The notes under the pieces are model-generated. The model worked only from the letters and a program-made list of their open reading frames with translations, was not told where the DNA came from and did no database searches. Below, in pieces: positions 11,611 through 23,350 of a stretch of 64,000 bases of DNA (positions are counted from its first letter, which is position 1; each line of letters starts with the position of its first letter). This DNA is from Hevea brasiliensis (Eukaryota; Streptophyta; Magnoliopsida; Malpighiales; Euphorbiaceae): assembly GCF_030052815.1 (NCBI RefSeq), contig NC_079500.1, forward strand, positions 4,920,298 through 4,984,297, written 5' to 3'. Both the position numbers and the translations under genes were made by a program.

Positions 11611-12275
11611 CAATGTCCTCTGGACAGTGCTTTCACGCCTTATGCTCTCAATATTGGCAAATTATACAATGCACAGCTGCACTAAAGTGTACCAACTACG
11701 CATGTAAGAGTAGTTTAACGGAGAAATTATTAGGTGCATTGTTTAAAATTTTTTAAAATTAAAAAAAGTAATTTTTTATATTTAAAAAATATTATTTTTA
11801 ATACTTTTAATATATATAATAATTAACTATTTAAATTTAAAATAATAAAATTTATTTAGTAATAGGAGCATATTACTCACTTAATAGATTTATATTTAAA
11901 TTTTTATTTTTTATTTTTTATTAAAATAAAAAAATAAAATTCATATTTTTTATGTATGAAGATGCACATATAGTAAAACAATCAATAATTTACCCTTACT
12001 ATTTGTTTTTTTGTAATGTGATTTTTCTTAACAACCTTATTTTAAATTTTTAAATTCAATTAAATTGCATTAGCCATTTTCGTTTAAATAAGCAATTAAA
12101 TTATTTTTTAGTCATATTTTATTTTGTGTTAATTTATTTCTTCAATTTTGTTTAATTATTTTGGCAATAGTTGCTGAGATTATTTGTGCACACAAATTTT
12201 ATCTCTGAAATCTAAATATGAAAAATAATCAACAAATATCAATTCTGTTAATTTAATTAAATAAAATAGTAGGAT
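11611..12275. other. AT-rich spacer
   Basis: No supported gene, RNA or clear repeat. Low-complexity AT-rich DNA between the bHLH pseudogene region and the Tekay-like LTR. Confidence 0.6.
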
Positions 12276-15200
12276 TGTAATACCCCTACATTCATAGTTC
12301 TGTGCATTTCACTGTTCTGGTGATCAGCGTCGGTCCAGACAGTCAAGAGGATTAGGACCATGTTTAAGTCACTTAGAAAAGTCTTGAACAAAAAATTAAT
12401 AGTGATTACCAGAGAGTAAAATACAAATAAGAAAAATAGAGCATAAAATAGTTAAATGAGCTGGAGGTCACAGCGATAGGTGACCGTACTGAAAAATAAC
12501 TGCGAGGTCAGTTGTGACCCTAATTTCGTATGGGACATTATGACACCGCAGTCCTAGGAATAATTGCGAAATTAGTGGAAATAAGAAAACCACAGAAAAG
12601 ATTTGAGAATCAGGTCAAATAATTAGATCAGGGTTCATAAAAAAATACAAAATTATTGGTAAACCGGATCAGACCGGCGAGGGACAAATTGGTCAATTCA
12701 CCCTTAGAGGTGACTCTTGGCCTAAATGTCCAATAAAATGTAGGAAATTAAAATTTCGAAATATAAATTTAAATTAAAGAAGTTATGAAAAGACAAAGGA
12801 AAAGAAAAGAAAATAAAAGAGATTTATGACAACATTCTAGGTGACATAAGCATGATACAATAATTGTAATTATTAATAATAAAAATTTTGAATAAAAATA
12901 CACCAAATAAAAGTCAAATACACAAAATTAAAAAGCTTTTTTTTTTTTTTACTTCTTTCTTCTTCCTTGCCGTGGCTACTCTCTCTCCTCTCCCTCTCTT
13001 ACATTTTCCACCATTGAAGCTTATATTTAACCTTTCAAAACCCTAAATTACACCACAAATTCTCTAGTTTCTCAAATTAAATCTTGATTTTGAGTCTTGA
13101 AAAGAAGATTGGAGGAAGGAAAATTGAAGGAAATTGAAGAAAATTGGAGATAGAAAAGCTTCACCCAAGGTTAGTTATAAATTATTAAAATTTTCTTTAT
13201 ATTCATGCATGTACACTTGAATTAACTTAGAAATTGAGGAAAATGAAACAAAAACAATATATTAGGGACCTAGAGAGAATTCGGTCAGCATGAAAAATGT
13301 TAGGGTTTGATTGATTTTGATGAAATTAAAAGTGTACTTAAGTTTAATTTAGTGTGTAGATGTATAATATATACTTTAATTTCATCAATTAAATCATTTG
13401 AGAAATTAGGGTTCTTGGCCATTGAAAATTAGGAAAAAAGTTGGGGATTTTTGAAATTGTAGCAATTTGACCTAATTGAGGCTTAATTTGGTCAATTGGA
13501 GTGAATTAGAGTGTGTTTGAATGGTGAGAATTGAAAGTGAATGCTGGTTGGTAAGGGTCCAATTCCAGACAGCCTAACCATGGTTCACTTAAAGGACCAA
13601 AAGTGAAATTCTGCTACTCCAATTGGTATGAGGCCAATTGGAGATGAAAGTTAAGATATAATGCCATAACTTTGATGAAGAAATCCTACCCAGAAAACCA
13701 ACCTAGGATGACCAAAAAATTTACCAAATCTGGGTAACCAATTCTGGACCTGGAAATATTGATAACCATAACTTTGTGTAAAAAGGTCCAAATGATCTGA
13801 TTTTTGAACCATTAGAAAGCTATGACATAGTATTACAATTTTCATATAGAACACAAATCCAAATTCTGCCCATAACCAAGTCAAATTGTCAACCAAAGTT
13901 GGTTGCTCAAAACTGCTAGAATATGATTGGTACCTATAATTTTTGGATTATAACCAATCTAGCCAGCTCTGGAAGAATAGGCATAACTTGAGTTACAAAA
14001 CTCCAAATAGAGTGATTCAAAAAGATAAATAAACTAAAAACAATAAGGAACAACTTTAATAAAGGACATTTAGCCAAATTCCCACTGTAGCAAGACCAAT
14101 AGAATAGTAGAAAATAATGACCTAAAACTGAAAATTTATAATTTTTTTTAGGAAGCTTTGAATTTAAAATAGCAATCAATGCCAATAAATTTGACACTCA
14201 ACATGTGGTATATGAGTACATTTAGGACTAACATACCTATTAAGCATGAAAATGTCAATATTTTGACTTAAATAGTGTAATGAATAGTAACCCCAAAATG
14301 CCAAATACAAATAATTTTATTTTAAGCAAATTTAGGGGTACAATCAAGTATGCATGAAATTAATTATTGGATTAATTATGAGATATGATACTGAAACACT
14401 ATAAATTATGTGTTTCAGTTGAAAAATAGACTGGGAAGGAAGTTAAGGAAAAGTGAGTCAAAGCCTATAGGTGACTCGTACAAGGTTTGTGCACAATACC
14501 TTTTCAATTTTGATTTTGCTATGAGAAAATTTATTTGAATATATTTTAACATAATTTATGCTAAATAATGACTTGAGAAATGCTATGATGCCCACTTTGT
14601 GAATTGAAATTTAAAATGTGAATTTACTTAATGTTTGAATGAAATGTTTGAATAACTTGATTTTAAATTGATTTTGAATTCACACTTAGTATGACAGTAT
14701 CACTGTATTCTTCATTCATTTACGGGGTTGAGATCAACTATATTCCTCCATCTCTGGCTTGCCAGTTGAGGTTGAGATCGGATGAGTACTCATATAACTA
14801 GGTAGCCATCTCCCTCATTAATTTCGATTAGTAGGGTTGAGATTACTTTGTCGTGGTGTACAACACGGCATTGATCGGAAATTTTGTGTCATGACCTAAG
14901 TTGTGTATGAATTGGCAACATTGTGATTTATAAATTATTTTGACAAAATAGGATTACAAAAGTTGACTTGAACTTTATGAATTATTTGGTGCAATAGTTT
15001 AAATTTGTGTTTATGGATGTATGTTTTGATATTTAATATCTTTAAATTTTTATTGTGCACCACTGAGTAATCATTACTCAATGATAGCTTTTATTTGCTG
15101 TCGCAGATAAGGGAAAAGATAAGGTAGCAGAGTGAGCTGCTAAGTTGTCAGGAGAGCTACTTTGAGGATTTTTATACGGGTATTGTTTTATACCCTTGTA

Positions 15201-15500
15201 AATTAGTTGATGTAAATATTATTTTGTTCATATGTATCTATGTAGTTAATTGAGCAGTTGTACATTAAAGTCTGAAATAATATTATTTTTTATTTTCTTT
15301 CTGTAAATTGAGACTTGTTTATGTAAATTAAATCAAAAGCAATGATGAAGAATTTTATTGAACTGTGTTGAGTTGTACATTTTGAAATAAGATTGTGTTG
15401 ACTTGTGTTGATTTGAGACTATATTAGAGTTTGAGGTTGAAAAATAAATTTATTTTGAGTGTTTTTACAGGTGTTAAAGAATTGTTTTTTCTAATTATAG
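12276..15500 (+). mobile_element. Probable solo LTR of a Tekay/Del-type Ty3/gypsy retrotransposon
   Basis: It opens TGTAATACCCCTACATTC. It then shows the layout I associate with long chromovirus LTRs in plants: GTCGGTCCAGACAG, GTCAATTCACCCTTAGAGGTGA, CCTAAATGTCC, a pyrimidine-rich part with AAACCCTAAATTACACC, and near the 3' end GTGCACCACTGAGTAATCATTACTC followed by GTCGCAGATAAGGG. No internal gag-pol follows, so a solo LTR is the simplest reading. The right boundary is uncertain: the TTTTTACAGGTGTTA segment near 15475 may be the end, or the element may run somewhat further. I could not find a clear target duplication. Confidence 0.6.
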
Positions 15501-16175
15501 ACGGTACTCTACCGAAATTTTTATAAAATTTATGAAAAATAAAATTTACCAAATTTCTTACTTAGTATTTAAACTTCAATTAAAAGTTTTTAAATAATGC
15601 TTTAATATTATTTTACCAATTAAAATGAATTGAAATGGAATAAAATTCCTTGTAGTGTGTTTAATGAATTATTGGTAGATGAAATTTGATAATTTATTGA
15701 ATATACTATGAGATCATGTTATGCCTTATAAAGAAATAAGATGCGACAAGAATATATAAAGCTTTTAATGTGAAATTTCTTAAAATGAAGAAATTCAATT
15801 TTTTTTTCTTTAAAAAGTGTGATTTAAGAGTAGTCTTATCATTTGAATGGAAATTCTGTAGAGCTTCTTAACGTGTAGGTTAGATAGAGCTTTAGTGGCT
15901 TGAGACTTATCTTCTGATATGTCTTTTTGAAAATTAGAACACTTTTATTTAAATTAGTTTATATAGTAAAATTAATTTATTTTAAATATTAATAAATAAA
16001 ATTTGACAAATTGTAATTAAACTTAAAATTTTCATTTCTACATCATCTTGAATGGAATGTTTTAGAAAAAATCAATTAATTCATTAATTTAACATGGTGA
16101 GTCCCATAGACTTTGTGAGTAAAAGAGTAAAAATATAAAACGTACTCAATAATTTCTTGTAATTATTTTGTATGA

Positions 16176-16585
16176 AAAATTACTATTTAGTTGTTACACT
16201 TTAATAAATTAACTATTTAATATTTTTATTTTATTAAATATACTATTTAACTTTTTTATTTTTAATCTATGAACTATTTAGTTTATTTTGTTAACTTTTT
16301 TATTAATTAAATTAGTAAAATGAGAGAGAATAATTATGAACAAAGATTAAATAATTGCTTGATATAAAATTACAAAAGTTAAATAATTGTATTATTCAAA
16401 TTATATAAACTGAATAATTAAATTATGGAAAAAATTTTATTTTAAAATAACAAAAGAGACTTAATAATTCATGAAATAAAAAATAAACAAACTAAATAAT
16501 ATATTTTTTAAATTAAAGAGAATAAATAATTAATTTTGATAAAATGTAAGTATTAAATAATAATTTATTAATTTATTTTTCTAAT
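16176..16585. mobile_element. Long-TIR MITE
   Basis: The left arm begins AAATTACTATTTAGTTGTTACA and continues with repeated AACTATTTA motifs. The reverse complement of the right arm begins AAATTATTATTTAATACTTACA. The two arms can be aligned imperfectly over more than 100 bp. Non-coding. It resembles stem-loop MITEs of Mutator style. Confidence 0.45.
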
Positions 16586-16869
16586 GCTTTATTTGTATTT
16601 ATTTATAATTCCTACTAAAATTAAATAAATAGAAAAAGGTTGGTAATTATTTATTTCACTTCATTCATGTCTATCTTCTTTTGCAAGAAAATTCACGCAC
16701 ATTGATGTAATGGAATTGAGAAGCTTACGACAAGTGACATAATCCTGTCCGTTTACCAAACGTAGTCTCATAAAATTGGCCTTCAATTACGTTGGAATTT
16801 TTTTTTAATTATAATTTAGGTTATAAAATTTCATTGTTATTAAATTAATTGTTTTGGATTTATGATTAT

Positions 16870-17040
16870 AATTGTAGATTCTGTTTGTCTTGTAAAAAAA
16901 TAACTTATATATATATATATAATATTTTACATGAAAATATTTTTTATTATTTGATTGTAATGTTGAACTGATGATATGTGTTTATATCATATACGTACCA
17001 TAAGATTTTTTATTAATAAAAAATATTAAAATTTCTTATA
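16870..17040. mobile_element. Partial MITE of the GTTTGT family
   Basis: TTCTGTTTGTCTTGTAAAAAAATAA followed by a TA tract, AAAATATTTTTTATTATTTGAT and a GTGTTTATATCATATACG segment. All are close to parts of the 3.0-3.5 kb element. The right part is missing or diverged. Confidence 0.45.
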
Positions 17041-17149
17041 AAAATTAATTATTAACAAAGTTATATTAATATTATATTTTTAATAAAAACTGAAAAATTC
17101 AAGTTCCAATTGCGTAATAGGAAAATTTATTTAGAGGTTGAAAATGATA

Positions 17150-17990
17150 ACAAACCCCAATAAGAACCCCTAGTTTTCTTCACTGGTTTTGAGAGTCCCT
17201 TGAGTTTCCATCATGAGGGTGGTTTTTCCTCGCCCTTCTGGGCAGGAAAGCTCGCCCTCGGCTTCCCCTAATTGGATGTGGTCGTCCCTCCCCACATTTG
17301 GTGGGGTTATATAATTTTTATTATTTTGGTGGAGGAGCTTGGATTTGAGATAGGGTTGTTTATTTTTCTCAGTTTTTATAGATCGATGCTTATTTGAAAA
17401 TTTCTTCTTGGATCTGTGTTTGTTATGTTTAGGTGATGTAGGAGTCTCACGATTTGAGAGCAGCTACTTTATTTGTGTAGGTTGTCGTCTTTTTTTTGCT
17501 GAGATAAGGCTCAAATTCGCATGGTAGTGGTGAGGGTATAAATTTAAGGAGAATTTATCCTTTAGTCTTGGTGAGCTAAGAAGCTTGAAGTCCGGCACCT
17601 CATGGCCATGAAAGACTGAAAACGCCATGGCTTTGCTCCTTCTCCCTCTGAGAGTCCAAGTTCTGCCTGTTACTATTGTTGGAGATGTTACTAGTGCTGC
17701 TACATTTGTGACATGATTGGCTTTGTTTGGCTTCTATAGAAGTTCACAAAGAAAGTTGGGTCTTTCCTGCTTTTGTCTCAGGTAATCCCTTCTTCTCTCC
17801 CCAATGTCGGTGGTGATCTGTGCCTATTTCTGCTACTTAGCGTCTGTGCATAGTGTTGGGTTCTAAGTGATAGGGCTTGATGTTGTGTGGGCTTAATTGT
17901 ATTTTCATGGATCTGGACTATGTAGTTATTTGCCTTTCTTTGGGCTTTAATGTAAGACTATTGCAGTTGAAAAAAAAAAAACAAGAAAAA
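17150..17990 (+). mobile_element. Poly(A)-tailed retroposed insert, possibly LINE-derived
   Basis: Compared with the surrounding AT-rich DNA this block is GC-richer, starts abruptly and ends in a TGCAGTTG segment plus a run of 12 A. It has no long open frame. A 5'-truncated or non-autonomous L1-type LINE, or a decayed retrocopy of an mRNA, are both possible. No convincing flanking duplication was seen. Confidence 0.4.
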
Positions 17991-17999
17991 AGGGAAACT

Positions 18000-18600
18000 T
18001 TTCTATAATTAATTAATTGATGCATTTAATATTAAAATAAGTCTTATATTAATTATCTTAAAAAAAGTTAATTAAAATATACATACTGAATGTATGAATT
18101 TAATCGAGAATTTAAGATTGAGATGAGATTTTTTAAAATAAAAAATTAAGAATTAATTTACATATTTTATTTTTAAAATATTAAAAAAATAATTTATAAA
18201 AAAATAAAACAATACTTTAAATATGATTCTATAGATAATAATAAAAAATATTTATTTCAACTTATAAATTAATTAAACTAATTTATAAATTTTAAAAATA
18301 AGCTGGCATATTTATTTATAACATTTTCTAAGTTTACAAATTAAAAAAAATAAGTTAGAGAATTGACATTTTATTTTGATATTTATGAGTATTATATTAA
18401 TAAATTAATTTAATTAAATATACTATTATATTATTTTTATTTAATTTAAAAATATATTACTAAATCACATTTAGAACATTTTTAATAATATTAATAATAA
18501 ATATATTTATAAATTATTTTTCCTAAATATATTAATAACTTACCGACCACTTTGAGCAATTTAATCAAATTCGCTTATAAGTTAGCTTTATAAGTTGCCA
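18000..18600. other. AT-rich spacer upstream of the DUF1644 gene
   Basis: No gene or RNA supported. Composition changes sharply near 18600 to a GC-richer promoter-like region. Confidence 0.6.
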
Positions 18601-18980
18601 TCTAAATTTCAAGAGGCCTATAGCTAGGAAGGAGGTCGACCACACAAGATCCTTTCTCCAACGAGCCCTCCACGTTGAAGTTAGATTCAAAAGAAGGTCC
18701 AAAAAGAAACAAACAGCCCAACGTGTGCCATCCGTGATTATCACGTGAATCCTTAAGCCCAGGAAATAGGCACGTCTATTACACTCTCACCAACATCGCG
18801 TCATCCGCCACCAATCCCCAAACCCACCAGAAATTTCATCTCCACCCGCTTTAAACACACTTACTCGAACAAAAAACAAGGTGGCCTGTCATTGCATCCA
18901 CCTGTCTCTTTCCCAAAAATTGCGTGCTATTTCAACAAACCAAAAGAGCGTGGAGCACAAAAATACTCGCCTCCATCTCT
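18600..18980 (+). promoter_or_regulatory. Likely promoter region of the DUF1644 gene
   Basis: A GC-richer stretch directly in front of the GA-rich leader. It contains a TCACGTGA core inside ATTATCACGTGAATCC (near 18738), a palindromic G-box, and an AACGTGTGCC segment. G-box elements are bound by bHLH and bZIP factors; whether this one is used is unknown. No obvious TATA box at a fixed distance was identified. Confidence 0.45.
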
Positions 18981-19328
18981 CTCAAAGTTAGCGAGCGCGT
19001 AGTTCAGTCTTCATTTGTCGCGCGTCTGGAAATAGTTTCCAGTTTGAGCAGCTAGAGAGAGGGAGAGAGAGTGAAATAGGAAAAAGGAGAGTACGATGCA
19101 TCGCGTAGAAATGACTCGACGAATCCGATAAAAGCGCTAAGAGGGGAAAAAAAAAACAAAGAGAGAGAAATTCTCACTCCCGCCTATAACTTTCTCGCGT
19201 TTGCTCTGTCTCGATCTCATCGCCTTACCTTTCGATTCGATTTCATGTAAAAAGAGGTAGATATCAATCGAACCCTAATTTCCATTTTCGTTCTCTGTTT
19301 TCCCCCATTTTCTCTCTTGAATTTCCCG
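18980..19328 (+). other. Candidate non-coding first exon (5' UTR) of the DUF1644 gene
   Basis: GA/CT-rich leader (CTAGAGAGAGGGAGAGAGAG and CTCTCTC runs), typical of plant 5' UTRs, ending in TTTCCCG followed by a GTATGTATGG donor at 19329. The coding exon begins only after an acceptor at 24180-24181. A further small exon may lie at 19913-19985, between a TATATATCAG acceptor and a GTATGCAC donor. This is inference from splice-like motifs; transcript data would settle it. Confidence 0.45.
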
Positions 19329-21531
19329 GTATGTATGGTGATTCTGATTCCCTGCTCTATTGTATATGACCGGTTGCTGATACTGGAAGGAAATGGTAGC
19401 AAAGAAGCAAAATTATGGAAATTTTCTCACTTTTTTTTGAGAAAAGAATTTAATGAGATTTGAACCGGATTCTAGGTTTTTTGAGACTTTATAGATGTAT
19501 TTTTCAGAAATGAACTTCTCAATTTTACGGCCTGGGTCGGTTTTTTTTTTTTTTTAAATTTTTTTTAATCAATCGAACAGTGCGGAAATTATGTAAATGT
19601 GCTTTTTTTTTTTTAAAATGATTTTGGTGTAGCTTGAAGTTCAAACATTTTGCTGCTTTTTTCTTTTTGGAAATGGATTATTATAATAAATTTGGATCTG
19701 AGATGGATAAAGAGGTTAGGGGCCATGCGGGTATAATATTAGCTTTATTGTTCTTTTAAGTTTTATTTACTCAATTGATGAACTAGTCAGTTTAGCGTGA
19801 TTCTTTAGCTAAGCACGTTCTTAGTATTTAGGCCATTAATTAATTAATATATATGAATCTCTGACTCTGTTATATTACTTGTTTTGGTGGTGAATGTTTA
19901 TGTATATATCAGATACAATTTGTACCTTCAACTCATTCTGTCTTTGCGATCTGGATTTGCTCCAATTGCGCTATTTAGAATACAGGTATGCACTTGGGAG
20001 TCTGTATAGCAAGTTTCAATTTTTGATATCCAGTTTGAATTAATGCCTCGGATTTTCTTTTTTTGGTGACAGCACTGGAATTGTTTTATTCCATGTATTG
20101 TGCGTTTCTGGGTAAATTTGGGGCTATATCTTATCGAAATTGAACTTTTTGGTCATTAATTGCTGCTTATTTGCATCATGATTGTTTACTTGTTGCATTT
20201 TTAATGTTTTCTTCCCTTAAGTTCCAATGCAAATTGCATCCAATTAGTGTAATGCAGAAAGGAGATTTCTGGAATTCAGGTTTATTTTTATGAATTGGGC
20301 ACTGTTTTGAGTACCTTTTGATTTTTGTTTGCTTTGATTTTGGTCAAATTAGGCATATATGTAAGTTGGATTTGATATTATATGTTCATATTTTGCATTA
20401 ACTAGTTAAAGCTATTACAGAGTGTGCATATTGTGAACTTTCTATTGCTACTAATAATTTATGCATCTAGGCTTTCATTAAATGTTCTTGTAACCTCTTC
20501 TGTTCTTCCTTTTTGCATCTCAAGGAACATAGGTGATACATGAAAAGGATTTCTACTTGGGCCTTTAATGATTGGTCTTTGTTGGAAATTTGCTTGCTGC
20601 TAGGGCTCATCCTTGATCCTTGCATAGTTATTGGATAAAATTTACACTTCTTTTACTTGTGGATAACTAGTCATATATTTGGATCATGAAAAGGATATCC
20701 TTGAGAATGTTTAGAGGTCAAACAAAGTTTCTTTGTGGAAATCTGCTTGGCAGGCAGGCATTCCATATTACACTGTTGGATTTTTTTTTTTTTTTTTGGG
20801 TAGATTGCATACCTCTACATTCAGACTTAGCAGCTTAGTATCTAAAACATGCTACAATTTGGGTAGCAGTTATCCTTATTTGGAGGTTTCTTATGTAAGA
20901 ATACCAAAGATGCCTGAATGTCATATTTCAAGGTGAACACCAACTATTGTGGATATCCTTGTGATCCATAATTTGGATTTGGCATCATGAAGGCTTGTTG
21001 CCACTCGACTTGGTCAGATGAGTCTGAAGTGGCCATTCATCAGTATGAGATGGATGAGTATAACCTATGTTGGCTTCTCTTTTGCTAGTTTATTTTTACT
21101 AAGATTAGATGGCCATGTCATTGCTCCCATATTTGTTACCAGAATTAGCCAGAGGAGAATTGCAGCTTCCACCCTGTCTGGAAGTTATTTATTATTATTT
21201 TTTTAAAAAAATTCATTTGTTTGCAATAAATGTGGATTGTTTAATGCATTGACAGATCAATTCACAAACTCAAATTTTAGAATAAGCCGCATAATTTAGG
21301 TTTTATCTAAGTGGCACATCTACAAAATTTGTGAACTGAAAAACCAATTCACATTAATTTTGATTCATTCATCCATTCACATACGATTGCAGTTTGTTAT
21401 CGAACGCTTCTCATAGTTTTCCCCCCTATGAGTCTGAGGCTGGCTTTTATTTATTTGTTTCTAATTTTTGGGCACTGTTGTATTTTGTTTCTGTCCCATT
21501 AAGTTCTGCTACACTTTTTGTTTATTTATTC

Positions 21532-21880
21532 ATTAGGGGATACCTCATTTTTGTTATTGTATTTGATGGTTTCTTCTCTTGTTCCTCATTTTTGTAATTG
21601 TATTTAATGGTTTCTTCTCTTGTTTCAATATTTTCTTTTATCGGTGAAGGAAAATGCCTTGGATTCTTTTGGGCATAGTTATTAAAGGCTCAATGGCGCA
21701 CTAATTTATTTGTTAGGGGAGACCTCATTTTTGTAATTGTATTTAATGGTTTGTTCTCTTGTTTCAATATTTTCTTTTATTGGTGAAGAAAAAAGCTTTG
21801 CATTCTTTTGGGTATAGTTATTAAAGGCTCAATAGCGCACTAAGGCGCCAAGGGGTCCTGGATCCTAGGCGCACACCTGA
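21532..21880. repeat. 180-bp tandem duplication that includes the end of a hAT-like element
   Basis: TTAGGGGAxACCTCATTTTTGT begins both units, near 21533 and 21713. Both units run through TTGTTTCAATATTTTCTTTTAT, then CTTTTGGG and xATAGTTATTAAAGGCTCAAT. So the duplication copied flanking DNA plus the first 30 or so bases of the element. Confidence 0.85.
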
Positions 21881-22086
21881 GTGAGGTAAGGCGCAAAAAA
21901 AAAAAAAAAAAAAAAATCCATATAAGTCAAATAAATGTGAATATTCCATCAAACTTAAAATAACATAAAACTAAAAATAATAATAACTAATAAGCATTCA
22001 AGTAATAATAACTTTGCAACCTAATAAAATAAAAATAAACTACTGAAGTTTATGACACTAATATATAGAAACTTGAGTAGTCTTTT

Positions 22087-22240
22087 AATATGAAGAAAAT
22101 TATGATGCTACTCTAAAAGAAGATCAAAGCATAGTTATTTTATGACTGCTTTACTTGAGTAGTCTTACTCAAGTAAAGCAGTCATAAAATAACTATGCTT
22201 TGATCTTCTTTTAGAGTAGCATCATAATTTTCTTCATATT
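22087..22240. repeat. Perfect 74-bp inverted repeat with 6-nt loop
   Basis: The arms 22087-22160 and 22167-22240 are exact reverse complements over all 74 positions, separated by AGTCTT. If transcribed with the intron, it would fold into a 74-bp hairpin. It lies within the hAT-like element. The left copy or the right copy was probably produced by a local inverted duplication, since perfect identity implies it is recent or gene-converted. Confidence 0.95.
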
Positions 22241-22599
22241 CTTCTACACCTTTATCCTCTTAATACTCATCTTCAAAATCAATATATTTCTCACGTTTCT
22301 CATCTCTAGGAACTAAAGGAGTATTAGGTCTCAAGTTGGTAGATGATGCTTTTCCTTTTTACTTTGGCATCGATTGGAAATGGGCGTGGATGTGACCCTT
22401 TTTTTTTTTTTTTCGAAAAAGATAATAAGAGAGTGGTAGTGCTGAAAATGAAAATGGAAGGTTTGTGATCCTAGGTGTGGTAGTTCGATGAGATTTTGCA
22501 ACTAGTTATTACCATCAATGCTAATTCTGAAAACTTCCTAGTGTGTCAATATTGGATTTTGGTAGATCAACAAATTTCAAGTTTAGTGGTAGTGCTTTT

Positions 22600-23350
22600 T
22601 GGCCACTGTTATCAGAACCAGACCGGTTTAACTGGGAACCAGACTAGTAATTGGTTTGGTTCAAGCTTAAACCCTCTTATTTTGAAAATCAGATCTCATC
22701 CGCTTGGATAGGCTGGTTAACTAGTGAACTGGTTGACCTGGTCGGATCTAAACAGGCAGATTAGCTTACTTTAAAAAAGAAATTGCATTTGCTATATGTG
22801 GGAATCGAACCCACGACTGAAGCCGATTTAATAGCACTGATTGCCAATTGTTCTACAAAGCATTCTCATGCATTCTTTTCTAATATATATGTTACATCTA
22901 GTATATTATTTTTCTTTAAAGAATCGAGTGTATTATTATAGAAGAATAATTAAAATTATATTAAAAGTAAATTGATCAATAAATATTCATATATAATAAT
23001 TACAAAAAAATTAAAATTTATTTGTTTTGTCAAATTGTGACTAAATAAATAATTATATCAATAATTTATTCTATTCATATATTACCTTAGATTATTAAAT
23101 TTCATTATAATAATATTATTATTTAAATCTAAAATTTAATTAAATTTTTAAAATTTTAAGAATTATATTTTTAAAATAATTTTAATCATTATATAAAAAT
23201 ATATTAAATTAATGATCGTAATGTATTATTAATTGTATAAATTATAATTAATATTTGTTTAATAATATACCAGTTAAATCTCGGTTCGATATTGGTTGAA
23301 TTTTAAACTCTTAACCTTTTGTTTTTACCGATTCAATGACCGGGCTGGCT
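22600..23350. mobile_element. Nested repeat with AGACCGGTTT-type ends
   Basis: It begins TTATCAGAACCAGACCGGTTTAAC and ends near ATTCAATGACCGGGCTGG, which is partly inverted to the start. A similar terminal motif (GACTGGTTCACTCATCGATCCG) occurs at 52580-52640. Likely a second degenerate DNA element inserted in the hAT-like one. The boundaries are approximate. Confidence 0.35.
22795..22866 (-). other. tRNA-like remnant
   Basis: The minus strand gives GTGGGTTCGATTCCCAC (a perfect T-arm with the B-box GGTTCGATTCC). The acceptor arm is GCTTTGT against ATATAGC, pairing with one mismatch and one wobble. The D-arm is weak and the anticodon stem does not fold properly. It is best read as a tRNA-derived relic, perhaps a SINE head, rather than a working tRNA gene. 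Confidence 0.35.

Larger units (their letters stand above)
15501..17150. other. AT-rich non-genic DNA with MITEs
   Basis: No supported gene. It includes a long-TIR MITE (16176-16585) and a partial GTTTGT-type MITE copy (16870-17040). The remainder is AT-rich with no readable coding sequence. Confidence 0.6.

Noticed and set aside
13651..14197. Minus-strand open frames in the 13.6-14.2 kb region
   Set aside because: They lie inside the Tekay-like LTR, antisense to it, and look like random hydrophobic translation.
20733..21597. Short plus-strand frames in the DUF1644 leader intron
   Set aside because: Phe/Leu/Ser-rich composition of T-rich intron DNA, no start context and no homology pattern.
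22797..22866. Functional tRNA gene
   Set aside because: The T-arm is perfect but the anticodon stem does not pair and the D-arm is incomplete.
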